DNA of 64,000 nt, from NCBI RefSeq assembly GCF_004342425.1, contig NZ_SLWQ01000002.1, positions 62,001 to 126,000 on the forward strand, given 5' to 3'. The notes under the pieces were generated by a model. That model had not been told where the DNA came from. It did not search any database and worked only from the letters and a program-made list of their open reading frames with translations. Positions 54,612-62,989 of the stretch are shown here, piece by piece (the first letter of the stretch is position 1; the number at the start of each line of letters is the position of its first letter). The stretch comes from Dokdonella fugitiva (GTDB taxonomy: Bacteria; Pseudomonadota; Gammaproteobacteria; Xanthomonadales; Rhodanobacteraceae). The translations under genes were made by a program, and so were the position numbers.

Positions 54612-56483
54612 TCAGGCCACGAGCAGCCGGTTCATGCGCGCGATGAACGCGGCGGGATCGGCGAGCTGGTCGCCGGCCGCGAGCTGCGCTTCCTCGAGCA
54701 GGAGTTCGCCCAGGTCCGCGCTGCGCACGGCGTCGGCTTCGTCGGCGAAGCGTTGCACGAGCGGATGGGCCGGATTCACCTCGAGCACCGGCTTGCTGGC
54801 CGGGACCTCGTGGCCGGCCTCGCGCAGCAGGCGCTGCATGTGCAGCGCCATGTCGTACTCGCCGAGCACGATGCATGACGGCGAACCGGTCAGGCGATGG
54901 CTCACGCGCACCTGCTCGACCCGGCCTTGGAGCACGCCGGCGAGCTTGTCGAGCATCGGCTTCGCCGCCTCCTCGGCCTGCTTGCGCTGCTCGGCCTCGG
55001 CGCCGTCGGCGGCGTCGATCTCGCCCTTCGCGGCGTTGCGCAGTTTCTTGCCCGCGTATTCGCCGAGATAACCGATCATCCATTCGTCGATGCGGTCGCT
55101 GAGCAGCAGCACTTCGACGCCGCGCGCGCGCAGCGATTCGATCTGCGGACTGCCCTTCGCCGCCGCGTGCGTATCGGCGGTGACGTACCAGATGACGTCC
55201 TGGCCGGCCTGCATGCGGCCGATGTAGTCGTCGAGCGAGACGTTCTTCTGCGCATCGTCGCCATGGGTCGAAGCGAAGCGCAGCAGCCTGGCGACGCGCT
55301 CGCGGTTCGCGCCGTCCTCGGCCACGCCTTCCTTGAGGACGTTGCCGAACGCATTGGTGAACTGCTGGTACTTCGCCGGCTCGTCCTTCGCGATCTTCTC
55401 GAGCAGGTCGAGCGTGCGCTTGACGCATGCGCTGCGGATCTGCGCGACGAGGCGGTTCTCCTGCAGGATCTCGCGGCTCACGTTGAGCGGCAGGTCGTCC
55501 GAATCGACCACGCCGCGCACGAAGCGCAGGTATGCCGGCAGCAGTTGTTCGCTCGCGTCCATGATGAACACGCGACGGATGTACAGCTTGAGGCCGTGGC
55601 GCTCGTCGCGACCGCTGAACACGGCGTCGAACGGCTGCTTCTCCGGCACGTACAGCAGCGAGGTGTAGCTCTGCGAACCCTCGACGCGGTTGTGCGCCCA
55701 CGCGAGCGCGTCGTTGAAGTCGTGCGAGAGCGACTTGTAGAAGGCCTGATACTCCTCGTCCTTGATCTCGCCCTTCGGCCGCGTCCACAGCGCGGCGGCA
55801 TGGTTGACCGTCTCGAACTCGCCGGACGGCTTGCCGTCCTTCTCGACCGGCAGCCGGATCGGGAACGCGACATGGTCGGAATAGCGCTTGATCAGCTCGC
55901 GCAGGCGCCAGCCGTCGAGGAATTCGCTTTCGTCGTCCTTGAGGTGCAAGGTCACGGTCGTGCCGCGGCGCGGCTCGTCGACGGTTTCGAGCGTGTAGTC
56001 GCCGCTGCCGCCCGATTCCCAGCGCACGCCTTCGCCCGCGGGCGCGCCCGCCTTGCGCGTGACGAGGGTGACGCGGTCGGCGACGATGAACGCGGAATAG
56101 AAGCCGACGCCGAACTGGCCGATCAGCTGCGTGTCCTTGCGGGCGTCACCCGACAACGATTCGAGGAAACGACGCGTGCCCGAGCGCGCGATCGTGCCGA
56201 TGTTCTCGACCACCTCGTCGCGGCTCATGCCGACGCCGTTGTCGCGGATGGTCAGCGTGCGCGCGTCCTTGTCCCAGGACACCTCGATGCGAAGCTCGGC
56301 ATCGTCGGCGGTCAGCGAGGCATCCGACAGCGCGGCGAAGCGCAGCTTGTCGCACGCATCCGACGCATTCGAGACGAGTTCGCGCAGGAAGATCTCCTTG
56401 TGCGAGTAGAGCGAGTGCGTGACGAGATGCAGGACTTGCGAGACCTCGGCCTCGAAGGCCCGGGTTTCGACGGCGTTGGACAT
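54612..56483 (-). CDS. htpG: Molecular chaperone HtpG (Hsp90 family)
   Basis: 623 residues, as E. coli HtpG (624). The Bergerat ATP-binding motifs are LVSNASDACDKLRF, IRDNGVGMSRDEV and GQFGVGFYSAFIVADR. The middle-domain RGVVDSDDLPLNVSREILQ and the C-terminal dimerisation part are present. It folds client proteins, especially under heat stress. GGAGGGAG lies just before the ATG at 56483. A heat-shock promoter was not identified. Confidence 0.96.
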   Translation of the reverse strand: MSNAVETRAFEAEVSQVLHLVTHSLYSHKEIFLRELVSNASDACDKLRFAALSDASLTADDAELRIEVSWDKDARTLTIRDNGVGMSRDEVVENIGTIARSGTRRFLESLSGDARKDTQLIGQFGVGFYSAFIVADRVTLVTRKAGAPAGEGVRWESGGSGDYTLETVDEPRRGTTVTLHLKDDESEFLDGWRLRELIKRYSDHVAFPIRLPVEKDGKPSGEFETVNHAAALWTRPKGEIKDEEYQAFYKSLSHDFNDALAWAHNRVEGSQSYTSLLYVPEKQPFDAVFSGRDERHGLKLYIRRVFIMDASEQLLPAYLRFVRGVVDSDDLPLNVSREILQENRLVAQIRSACVKRTLDLLEKIAKDEPAKYQQFTNAFGNVLKEGVAEDGANRERVARLLRFASTHGDDAQKNVSLDDYIGRMQAGQDVIWYVTADTHAAAKGSPQIESLRARGVEVLLLSDRIDEWMIGYLGEYAGKKLRNAAKGEIDAADGAEAEQRKQAEEAAKPMLDKLAGVLQGRVEQVRVSHRLTGSPSCIVLGEYDMALHMQRLLREAGHEVPASKPVLEVNPAHPLVQRFADEADAVRSADLGELLLEEAQLAAGDQLADPAAFIARMNRLLVA

Positions 56484-56629
56484 GGAAACTCCCTCCGTAG
56501 ATCTGGCTAGGCCCGACAATGGTGTCCGGGCCGTAGACGTTCAAGGCGACCCGGATCCGGCCGCGCGGGGGATCGCCGCTGCCGGCGGGTGGGCGCGGCG
56601 GCACGCGCTGCGCGCGTACCGCCCTACAC

Positions 56630-56664
56630 GAGCCCCGTCACCAACGACCGGTCACGCGGGGCTC
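56630..56664. other. Long-loop hairpin in the 370-base htpG upstream region
   Basis: GAGCCCCG (56630-56637) and CGGGGCTC (56657-56664) form an 8-bp stem with a 19-base loop. The region 56484-56766 otherwise shows no gene and no clear promoter. Function unknown. Confidence 0.35.
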
Positions 56665-56766
56665 TTGATGAAAAGTGGGGCCATGGACGGCCGCTCTGGA
56701 CGCCAGGCCCGGAGGGCACCCACTACACTGCAGCGATTCGTCGAGTGGCGATCAAGGATGAGCGCA

Positions 56767-56799
56767 CAAAAAAAGCGGCCGTCGTTTCCGACGGCCGCT
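56767..56799 (-). terminator. Rho-independent terminator of the rpsP-rplS operon
   Basis: On the minus strand, AGCGGCCGTCG, a GAAA loop and CGACGGCCGCT form a perfect 11-bp stem followed by TTTTTTT. It lies about 55 bases downstream of rplS and ends the rpsP-rimM-trmD-rplS transcript. Confidence 0.93.
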
Positions 56800-56853
56800 C
56801 TGACGAGGAGCACAGACGCGACTCGTATGCTCCAAGACGGATGTGGGTAGGCC

Positions 56854-57219
56854 TCAGCCTTCGTCCTTGGCGTGCGCAGCAAGGTCTTCCTTGATGCGTG
56901 CCTTCTTGCCTTCGAGGCCGCGCAGGTAATAGAGCTTCGCGCCGCGCACCTTGCCGCGACGCTTGACGACGACCGAGTCGATCGTCGGGCTGTGCGACTG
57001 GAACACGCGCTCGACGCCGGTGCCGTGCGAGATCTTGCGCACGGTGAAGGCCGAATTGAGGCCCGCGTTCTTGCGCGCGATGACGACGCCTTCGTAGGCC
57101 TGCACGCGTTCGCGGTTGCCTTCCTTGACCTTCACGTTGACGATCACGGTATCGCCCGGGCTGAACTCCGGCAGCGTACGGGTCATCTGGGCGGCTTCGA
57201 ATTGCTGGATCAGGTTCAT
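56854..57219 (-). CDS. rplS: 50S ribosomal protein L19
   Basis: 121 residues. [58 protein letters not shown] and [20 protein letters not shown] are L19. It stabilises the 30S-50S interface. The ATG at 57219 is preceded by TGGTGAG. It is the last gene of the operon; an intrinsic terminator follows. Confidence 0.97.
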   Translation of the reverse strand: MNLIQQFEAAQMTRTLPEFSPGDTVIVNVKVKEGNRERVQAYEGVVIARKNAGLNSAFTVRKISHGTGVERVFQSHSPTIDSVVVKRRGKVRGAKLYYLRGLEGKKARIKEDLAAHAKDEG

Positions 57220-57274
57220 GACACTCACCACTCTGGTCTGATTTTTTCGTCGACGCCCGTCGGCAGCGCCGTCT

Positions 57275-58045
57275 TCATTCGCCGGATTCGCGGTCCGGCG
57301 CGTCCTGTTCGTGCTCGCGCTGGAACTCGACCAGCAGCGCGCGGGATTTCTTGTCCAGCTCGACCCGCTCGAGCAGGTCGGGCCTTCGCAGCCAGGTCCG
57401 CCCCAGCGACTGCTTCAGGCGCCAGCGCGCGATCGCCGCGTGGTCGCCCGACGTCAGCACCGCCGGCACGTCGCCCCATTCGTGATGCTCGGGACGCGTG
57501 TAGTGCGGGCAGTCGAGCAGGCCGTTCGAGAACGAATCCTGTTCGGCCGACGTCGCATCGTTCAGCACACCTTGCTGCAGGCGCCCGACCGCATCGATCA
57601 CGATCGCCGCAGCCAGTTCGCCGCCGGAGAGCACGTAGTCGCCGATGGAAATCTCCTCGTCGACCGCACGCTCCAGAAACCGTTCATCCACGCCTTCGTA
57701 GCGTCCGCTCAGCAGGATCAGGTGATCGAGCTTCGCGAGTTCCACCACCTTGGCCTGGTCGAGCCGCTTTCCCTGCGGACTCAGGTAAATCACTTTCGCT
57801 TCGGTCGGTCCGGCCGCGGCGCGCGCTTCGTCGAGCGCCTTCCGCAACGGATCGATCATCATCACCATGCCGGGGCCGCCGCCGTAGCAGCGATCGTCGG
57901 CCGATCGGTAGTTGTCGGTCGCGAAATCGCGCGGGTTCCAGGTTGCGATCTGCAGCAACCCGCGTTCGCGCGCGCGCCCGACGACTCCTATCCGCGCACA
58001 GTTTTCGATGAAGTCCGGAAACAGCGTGATGACGTCGATCCGCAC
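57275..58045 (-). CDS. trmD: tRNA (guanine(37)-N(1))-methyltransferase
   Basis: 256 residues from GTG 58045 (E. coli 255). [20 protein letters not shown] at the start, the knotted SAM site [15 protein letters not shown] and [20 protein letters not shown] identify TrmD. It makes m1G37, protecting the reading frame. The GTG is chosen over an upstream ATG at 58087 because the family start matches and GGAGG lies ten bases upstream. Confidence 0.96.
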   Translation of the reverse strand: MRIDVITLFPDFIENCARIGVVGRARERGLLQIATWNPRDFATDNYRSADDRCYGGGPGMVMMIDPLRKALDEARAAAGPTEAKVIYLSPQGKRLDQAKVVELAKLDHLILLSGRYEGVDERFLERAVDEEISIGDYVLSGGELAAAIVIDAVGRLQQGVLNDATSAEQDSFSNGLLDCPHYTRPEHHEWGDVPAVLTSGDHAAIARWRLKQSLGRTWLRRPDLLERVELDKKSRALLVEFQREHEQDAPDRESGE

Positions 58046-58090
58046 CGCGCCATTCCCTCCAGCAACCGCCGCGATGCGTGGTCGCATCGC

Positions 58091-58606
58091 CTAGAAATCG
58101 GCATCCCAGTCGACCGTGATGCGACCACCATCGAGATCGACTTCGGTCACGTACTGCCCGACCAGGAACGGAACCAGCCGTTCGCGTTCGGCATCCCTGA
58201 CCACCAGCACGTCGTTCGCGCCGGTCGCGAGCAGGTGCGATACCCGGCCGAGCGTCGTGCCTTCGACGGTGACGACCTCGAGTCCTTCGAGATCGGTCCA
58301 GTAGTACTCGCCGGGTTTCGCCTTCGGCAGCGCCGAACGTGCAACCCAGATTTCGGTGCCGACCAGCGCCGCCGCAGCGTCGCGATCCGTCACCCCGGGC
58401 AGTTCGGCGACGATGCCCTTGCCCTGGGCCCGTCCGCGACCACCGGCTTCGATCACCGTCTCGCCGGTCGCCGACCGCATCCGCCACGGCTTGTAGCGGA
58501 AGATCTGCGTCCGCGGTTCGGTGTACGACTCGAGCTTGAGCTCGCCGCGTACGCCGTGAACACCGACCACCTTGCCGAGCAGGACGAATTTCTCCGACCC
58601 GCCCAC
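58091..58606 (-). CDS. rimM: Ribosome maturation factor RimM
   Basis: 171 residues. Typical blocks are KFVLLGKVVGVHGVRGELKL, GVTDRDAAAALVGTEIWVAR, EYYWTDLEGLEVVTVEGTTL and VPFLVGQYVTEVDLDGGRIT. It binds S19 during 30S assembly. Four bases separate it from rpsP. Confidence 0.95.
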   Translation of the reverse strand: MGGSEKFVLLGKVVGVHGVRGELKLESYTEPRTQIFRYKPWRMRSATGETVIEAGGRGRAQGKGIVAELPGVTDRDAAAALVGTEIWVARSALPKAKPGEYYWTDLEGLEVVTVEGTTLGRVSHLLATGANDVLVVRDAERERLVPFLVGQYVTEVDLDGGRITVDWDADF

Positions 58607-58610
58607 GCGA

Positions 58611-58862
58611 TCAGGCTGCCTTCTTGTTCGCTTCCTTGTAGAGCGACTTGACCTTCTCGGTCATCTGCGCGCCCTTCTCGACCCACGCCTTGACCTTCGC
58701 GGTGTCCAGCTCGAGGCGCACGTCCTTGCCGGCCGCGATCGGGTTGAAATAGCCGACGCGCTCGATGTTGCGGCCGTCGCGCGCGTTGCGCCCGTCGGTC
58801 ACGATGATGTGGTAGAACGGACGACCCTTGGCACCGCCACGGGAAAGGCGAATCTTGACCAT
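58611..58862 (-). CDS. rpsP: 30S ribosomal protein S16
   Basis: 83 residues. [37 protein letters not shown] and [20 protein letters not shown] are S16. It is the first gene of the operon. Start ATG 58862. Confidence 0.97.
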   Translation of the reverse strand: MVKIRLSRGGAKGRPFYHIIVTDGRNARDGRNIERVGYFNPIAAGKDVRLELDTAKVKAWVEKGAQMTEKVKSLYKEANKKAA

Positions 58863-58941
58863 TGTTTTTGCTCGATATTTTGCGAAGTCGGCGACGTCGC
58901 ACCCGGGCCTGTGTGCGGCCGTCGCGCGTCGGGAGCCGGGC

Positions 58942-58969
58942 ATTCTAGCGGGAATCAGGAAAAAATAAA
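58942..58969 (-). promoter_or_regulatory. Candidate rpsP operon promoter
   Basis: On the minus strand a -10-like TAGAAT lies at 58942-58947, 80 bases before rpsP. The element 16 bases further upstream is TTTATT (58964-58969), a weak -35. The segment is the only A/T-rich part of the rpsP upstream region. Confidence 0.5.
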
Positions 58970-59049
58970 GCCCTGCAACGACTTGTCGGGCAAGAGAGGC
59001 CGCTTCCCGCGCGCCCCGGTGCTCTCGCTGCGGCGATTGCGGCGTCCGT

Positions 59050-59571
59050 TCAGGGAACGAAGCCGCGGATGTCGAAACCGTCGCGGAACACCGTGGCGCT
59101 CGTCCCCGGCAGTGCGCCGTTCGCTATCCAGTCGTAGATGAGCGCCTGCTGCTCGGGCTGCAGGCCGCCACCGTAATTGTCGAGCGGCATGCGCGCGCCG
59201 ATGCCGGGCGTGTCGCAATTGACCTTGCGGAACAGCAGGCTCTCCTCGGGCCGTCCGGGCACGACGTAGAAGACGTTCTCGTCCGCGCTGCTCGGCACGC
59301 CCACGAGATGCCCCCATGACGCGCCCGCGCTGAGATCGAGTCCCGCGCTCGGCATCGGCGGCGGCGCGAAGTGGCAGTCGACGCACCCGGCGCTGCCACC
59401 GTTCGTGGCGTAGTCGTCGAACAGGCCCTGGATCGCCGCGCCGTAAGTGATCGCGTAGTTCGGGGCGATGTCCGCGATGCGCGTGCAGCCTTCCGGCGCG
59501 CCCGCAATGCCTTGCGACGCGCCGCCGAACACGAGTCCGGCGGCGATGAGGATGCGCGCTGCCGGCTGCAT
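59050..59571 (-). CDS. Exported single-haem cytochrome-like protein
   Basis: 173 residues with a signal peptide ([20 protein letters not shown]). One haem motif is CVDCHF (CxxCH) after [29 protein letters not shown] and [20 protein letters not shown] match the planctomycete-type cytochrome c domain. It ends [14 protein letters not shown], containing the F-x-D-G-F-D motif. It is the last gene of a three-gene unit with DUF1501 and DUF1800 genes. Confidence 0.82.
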   Translation of the reverse strand: MQPAARILIAAGLVFGGASQGIAGAPEGCTRIADIAPNYAITYGAAIQGLFDDYATNGGSAGCVDCHFAPPPMPSAGLDLSAGASWGHLVGVPSSADENVFYVVPGRPEESLLFRKVNCDTPGIGARMPLDNYGGGLQPEQQALIYDWIANGALPGTSATVFRDGFDIRGFVP

Positions 59572-59575
59572 GGGC

Positions 59576-61057
59576 TCAGACGAAGCCCAGGTTGGCGCTG
59601 CCGAAATTCGCGAGGTTCGGGAAGATCGCGGCGAGGTCGCTCGGCGAGGTCACGCCGAGCCACTGCGCGAGCGTCGCCGCGTACTGGTCGACGCCGATGC
59701 CGGGGATCATCTGCCCGCGCGAGAAATTGTTCGGCGCGTCGAGGCGCTGGTCGGGGAACCCGCTGATCGGCCCGCCGCCATTCGTGTACAGCCGGCCGCC
59801 GCTGACCGCGCCGCCGAGCACGAATTGCACCCCGCCCCACGCATGGTCCGAACCGGAGCCGTTCGACTGCAGCGTGCGCGCGAACTCCGACGCAGTGAAC
59901 AGCGTCACCTCGTTCTGTGCATCGACGTCGCCGGGCGCGAGTGCCTGCCAGAACGCCGAAACTGCGTCCGAGACGAGCTTGAGCAGCGCCGCGTGGTCGT
60001 TGTTGCCCCCGGACATGAGTCCCGAATGCAGATCGAAACCGCCGAGGCGCACGTAGTAGATCTGGCGCGAGGCGTAATTCTGCGCCTTCGACAGCTTGAT
60101 CATCTTGGCGACCATCAGCAGCTGCGAGGCCAGTGAATTGTTGGCCGGGAACGCCTGCACGATCGTCGTGCCGTCGAGCCCGGTCTTGAGCAGGTTGTAG
60201 AGGTCGCGGCTGCGCGCGAAGACCCTGGAGTACTCGCCCGCGAAATCGCTCGCATAGGTATCGGCGAGCAAGGCGTTGAGGGCATTGTCGCGCACGCTCG
60301 TCGCACTGACGCCGTTGCACGGCGTCGGATTGCACGCACCGCTGAGCGAGGACAGGCCGTTCGACGACATGCGATAGGGCACGGTCGACAGGCCGATCTC
60401 GAAGCGGTTCGCACCCGATATCGAAATGCAGGCCGACAGGTCCTGGTTGGCATTGGACGAACGCACGACGTCGCCGCAACGACCGCCCCAGCCGATGACG
60501 CTGTTGCGCAGGCTGTTGCCCTGGTGCCAGAGGTTCTCCTGGTCCGAATGCGAATACAGCTGTGGCGGACGGTTCGCCGCGATCGCGTAGTCTGCCTTCA
60601 CGATCGGCTTGACCAGGGTGCCGACGTTGGCCACGAAGGCGAGCTTGTTGGCGCGGTACAGCGCACCGAGGTCGGCCATCCTCGGATGCACGAAGTACTG
60701 GTTGGTCGCGCTGCTCGCGTCGGCGGCGTCGATGATCTTCTGCAATGCGACGTTGGCGCCGGTCGGGATGCCGAGGGCGAGGCCGTCGGCGTTGGACTGC
60801 GCGTTGTACACGCCGCCGCGCGCTTCCGCATAGACGGCATGGCGCGCATCGTCGAACGGCACGAGCATGTTCCAGGAGTCGTTGCCGCCGGCGAGGTAGA
60901 CGCAGACGAGGGCCTTGTAGCCGGGCAGCGAGGACGTGTTGGCGAGCGCGCTGCCCATCATGCGCAGTTGCGGGAACAGCGCGGCAGTGCCGCCGCTGCA
61001 GGCGGCGATCGCGAGCGCGCGCAGGAATTCGCGACGGGAAGTACGGGAATGGCTCAT
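59576..61057 (-). CDS. DUF1501 family protein with Tat signal
   Basis: 493 residues. The twin-arginine signal is TSRREFLRALAIAACSGG, so it is exported folded. The body has YKALVCVYLAGGNDSWNMLV, YFVHPRMADLGALYRANKLA, YYVRLGGFDLHSGLMSGGND and DHAWGGVQFVLGG, typical of DUF1501 (alkaline-phosphatase-like superfamily). The function is unknown; the pairing with DUF1800 is widespread and probably functional. It starts ten bases after the DUF1800 stop. Confidence 0.9.
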   Translation of the reverse strand: MSHSRTSRREFLRALAIAACSGGTAALFPQLRMMGSALANTSSLPGYKALVCVYLAGGNDSWNMLVPFDDARHAVYAEARGGVYNAQSNADGLALGIPTGANVALQKIIDAADASSATNQYFVHPRMADLGALYRANKLAFVANVGTLVKPIVKADYAIAANRPPQLYSHSDQENLWHQGNSLRNSVIGWGGRCGDVVRSSNANQDLSACISISGANRFEIGLSTVPYRMSSNGLSSLSGACNPTPCNGVSATSVRDNALNALLADTYASDFAGEYSRVFARSRDLYNLLKTGLDGTTIVQAFPANNSLASQLLMVAKMIKLSKAQNYASRQIYYVRLGGFDLHSGLMSGGNNDHAALLKLVSDAVSAFWQALAPGDVDAQNEVTLFTASEFARTLQSNGSGSDHAWGGVQFVLGGAVSGGRLYTNGGGPISGFPDQRLDAPNNFSRGQMIPGIGVDQYAATLAQWLGVTSPSDLAAIFPNLANFGSANLGFV

Positions 61058-61067
61058 CGACGTCTCC

Positions 61068-62816
61068 TCAGCGCTGCGCCGCGAACTCGGGCGACAGGAT
61101 CGTCAGGTAGACCGCCGACCACGCCTTCTCGGCCGCGGATGCGCCGTTGAGGTTGGTCAGCATGCTGGTCAGGGTCGCCTTCATGCCCGCCGACATCGTG
61201 CCGTACAGCAGGCTGCGGTCGATCGTCGCGACCATCGCGGCCGGATTCGTCGCGTTCGCGGTCAGCGGCGACAGGTCGAGCAGCGGCCGGTCGGTCGGCG
61301 GGTTCGACATGCCCTGGTACGCCTTCGCGGTGAAGTTGTAGTACGCGTTCGCGGTCGAGTACGCGCTCGCTTCGCTGAGGATCTGCAGCTCCGGCGAATA
61401 GCGGTCGTTGTCGGCGAACGGCCCCGGCTGCTGGTAGTCAGGCTCGTAGAAATTGAACACCGTCGGCGACTGCAGCGGCCCCTGGCCGAACGCGCTCGTC
61501 TGCGTGCTGCCGGCGGTCATCTTCACTTCGCCGTAGGCGTCGGCTGGCTGCGCCTGCGCGTTGAACGCGCGCCACACCGCGGTCAGGCGCAGGATCGGCT
61601 CGCGCAGCTTGCCGTAGCGGTCGCCGCTCGCGAGCGCGGGCGGATGACGCGCCTCGTCGTCCATGAGGATCGCCTTGACGACATCGCCGAGGTTCGCGCC
61701 CGGCGCATCGAACACCGTCGCGACGCGCTCGATGTACTGCGGCGACGGGTTGCTGGTCACGAAGCGCTGGATCAGCTGGCGCGAGATGAACGGCGGCACG
61801 TTCGGGTGCGCGGCGAGGATGTCGAGCTCGTCGCCGACGTCCTGCGCGCAGGTCTGGTTCGGCGGGATCGTCATGCCGCCGACGACCGTCTTTGGCGTCG
61901 CGGTGGTGCCGTCGTCGCCGGTGATGTCGTGGCGCATGTTGTTGCTGCCGCTGCCGCTCGCCGGGAAATGCTCGGTGCCGAAGCACTGCATCGGCGCGTA
62001 CTGCGCGGCGAAGGTGAGGCCGCCGCCGTTGAAGTTCGGCGGGTTCAGCGGCGCGTCGCTCCAGGTGAAACCGGTGAATACCTTCGCGGTGTGGGTGATC
62101 GTGGTCTGGTCGTAGGTCGGGATCTCGACGCCGTTGGACAGGATCGGCGTGAAGTCCATGTCGCGCAGGATCAGGCCGATCGAGAACAGTTGCATGACCT
62201 CGCGCGCATAGTTCTCGTCCGGGCTCGTCGTCGCGCTCGGCTTCTGGTTGCGGAACGACGACAGGTAGCGGCCCATCATCGGGTGCCAGGTCACGTCGCC
62301 GAGCAGCGTGCGGTAGGAGGCGAACGCATCCTTCGCGAGCATGTCGTAGTAGCCCGCCATCGGCACGATGTAGTTGCCGATCGAGCTGTTCTGGTCCGAG
62401 ACGACGAAGATCTGGCTGAGCGCCCATGCCATGCGCTGGCGCAGCTGGTCCGGGGCGTAGGCCGCCTGCCAGTACCAGCGCTGGATGCGCTGCGACTGGC
62501 TCACGCTCTGGGCCGCCGCGGTGCGCGCGTTGACGACCTGTTCGACCGCGGGCGCACTCAGCGTCGCCGGTTTGCCGAGCTGTTCCTCGAGCCAGGCGTC
62601 GTAGCCGAGTGCGGTGAGTCGCGCGATGTCGGCGCTGGTCGGGCCGAAGGTGGCCTGGGTCAGGAAGCGCGCCGCCTCGTTGGCCGTGGCAGGCGCGTCC
62701 GGGGCCGGATCGAAGCCGTAGACGAACAGGCGGTCGTGCGTGGCGGCATGCGCGCCCACGCCGGCCAGCGAAGCCCATGCGGCCAGCGCGCCGCAGGCAG
62801 TGCCCAAACGTGTCAT
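61068..62816 (-). CDS. DUF1800 family exported protein
   Basis: 582 residues with a signal peptide (ALAAWASLAGVGAHA). The mature start reads DRLFVYGFDPAPDAP. ARFLTQATFGPTSADIARLT, QLRQRMAWALSQIFVVSDQ, LLGDVTWHPMMGRYL and ENYAREVMQLFSIGL are DUF1800 blocks. No enzymatic role is established. First gene of the cassette that separates ffh from rpsP. Confidence 0.9.
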   Translation of the reverse strand: MTRLGTACGALAAWASLAGVGAHAATHDRLFVYGFDPAPDAPATANEAARFLTQATFGPTSADIARLTALGYDAWLEEQLGKPATLSAPAVEQVVNARTAAAQSVSQSQRIQRWYWQAAYAPDQLRQRMAWALSQIFVVSDQNSSIGNYIVPMAGYYDMLAKDAFASYRTLLGDVTWHPMMGRYLSSFRNQKPSATTSPDENYAREVMQLFSIGLILRDMDFTPILSNGVEIPTYDQTTITHTAKVFTGFTWSDAPLNPPNFNGGGLTFAAQYAPMQCFGTEHFPASGSGSNNMRHDITGDDGTTATPKTVVGGMTIPPNQTCAQDVGDELDILAAHPNVPPFISRQLIQRFVTSNPSPQYIERVATVFDAPGANLGDVVKAILMDDEARHPPALASGDRYGKLREPILRLTAVWRAFNAQAQPADAYGEVKMTAGSTQTSAFGQGPLQSPTVFNFYEPDYQQPGPFADNDRYSPELQILSEASAYSTANAYYNFTAKAYQGMSNPPTDRPLLDLSPLTANATNPAAMVATIDRSLLYGTMSAGMKATLTSMLTNLNGASAAEKAWSAVYLTILSPEFAAQR

Positions 62817-62989
62817 TGCTCATCCCCGATGGCCGGGTGATACCGGCAACCGGGCGGCACATTAGCCGTTGCGACCGCGCCCGATTGTGACGATCGCCCC
62901 ACTCGGCGACGGCGATCGACGTCCGGTGCGAACGCGCGGACGTGCGGTTGGTTGACGGCAGCGACGAGGACGCTGCGGCCGTCGCGCGA

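Noticed and set aside
56484-56766. Small RNA or tRNA in the htpG upstream gap
   Set aside because: No cloverleaf and no promoter-terminator pair could be found; only one weak long-loop hairpin exists.
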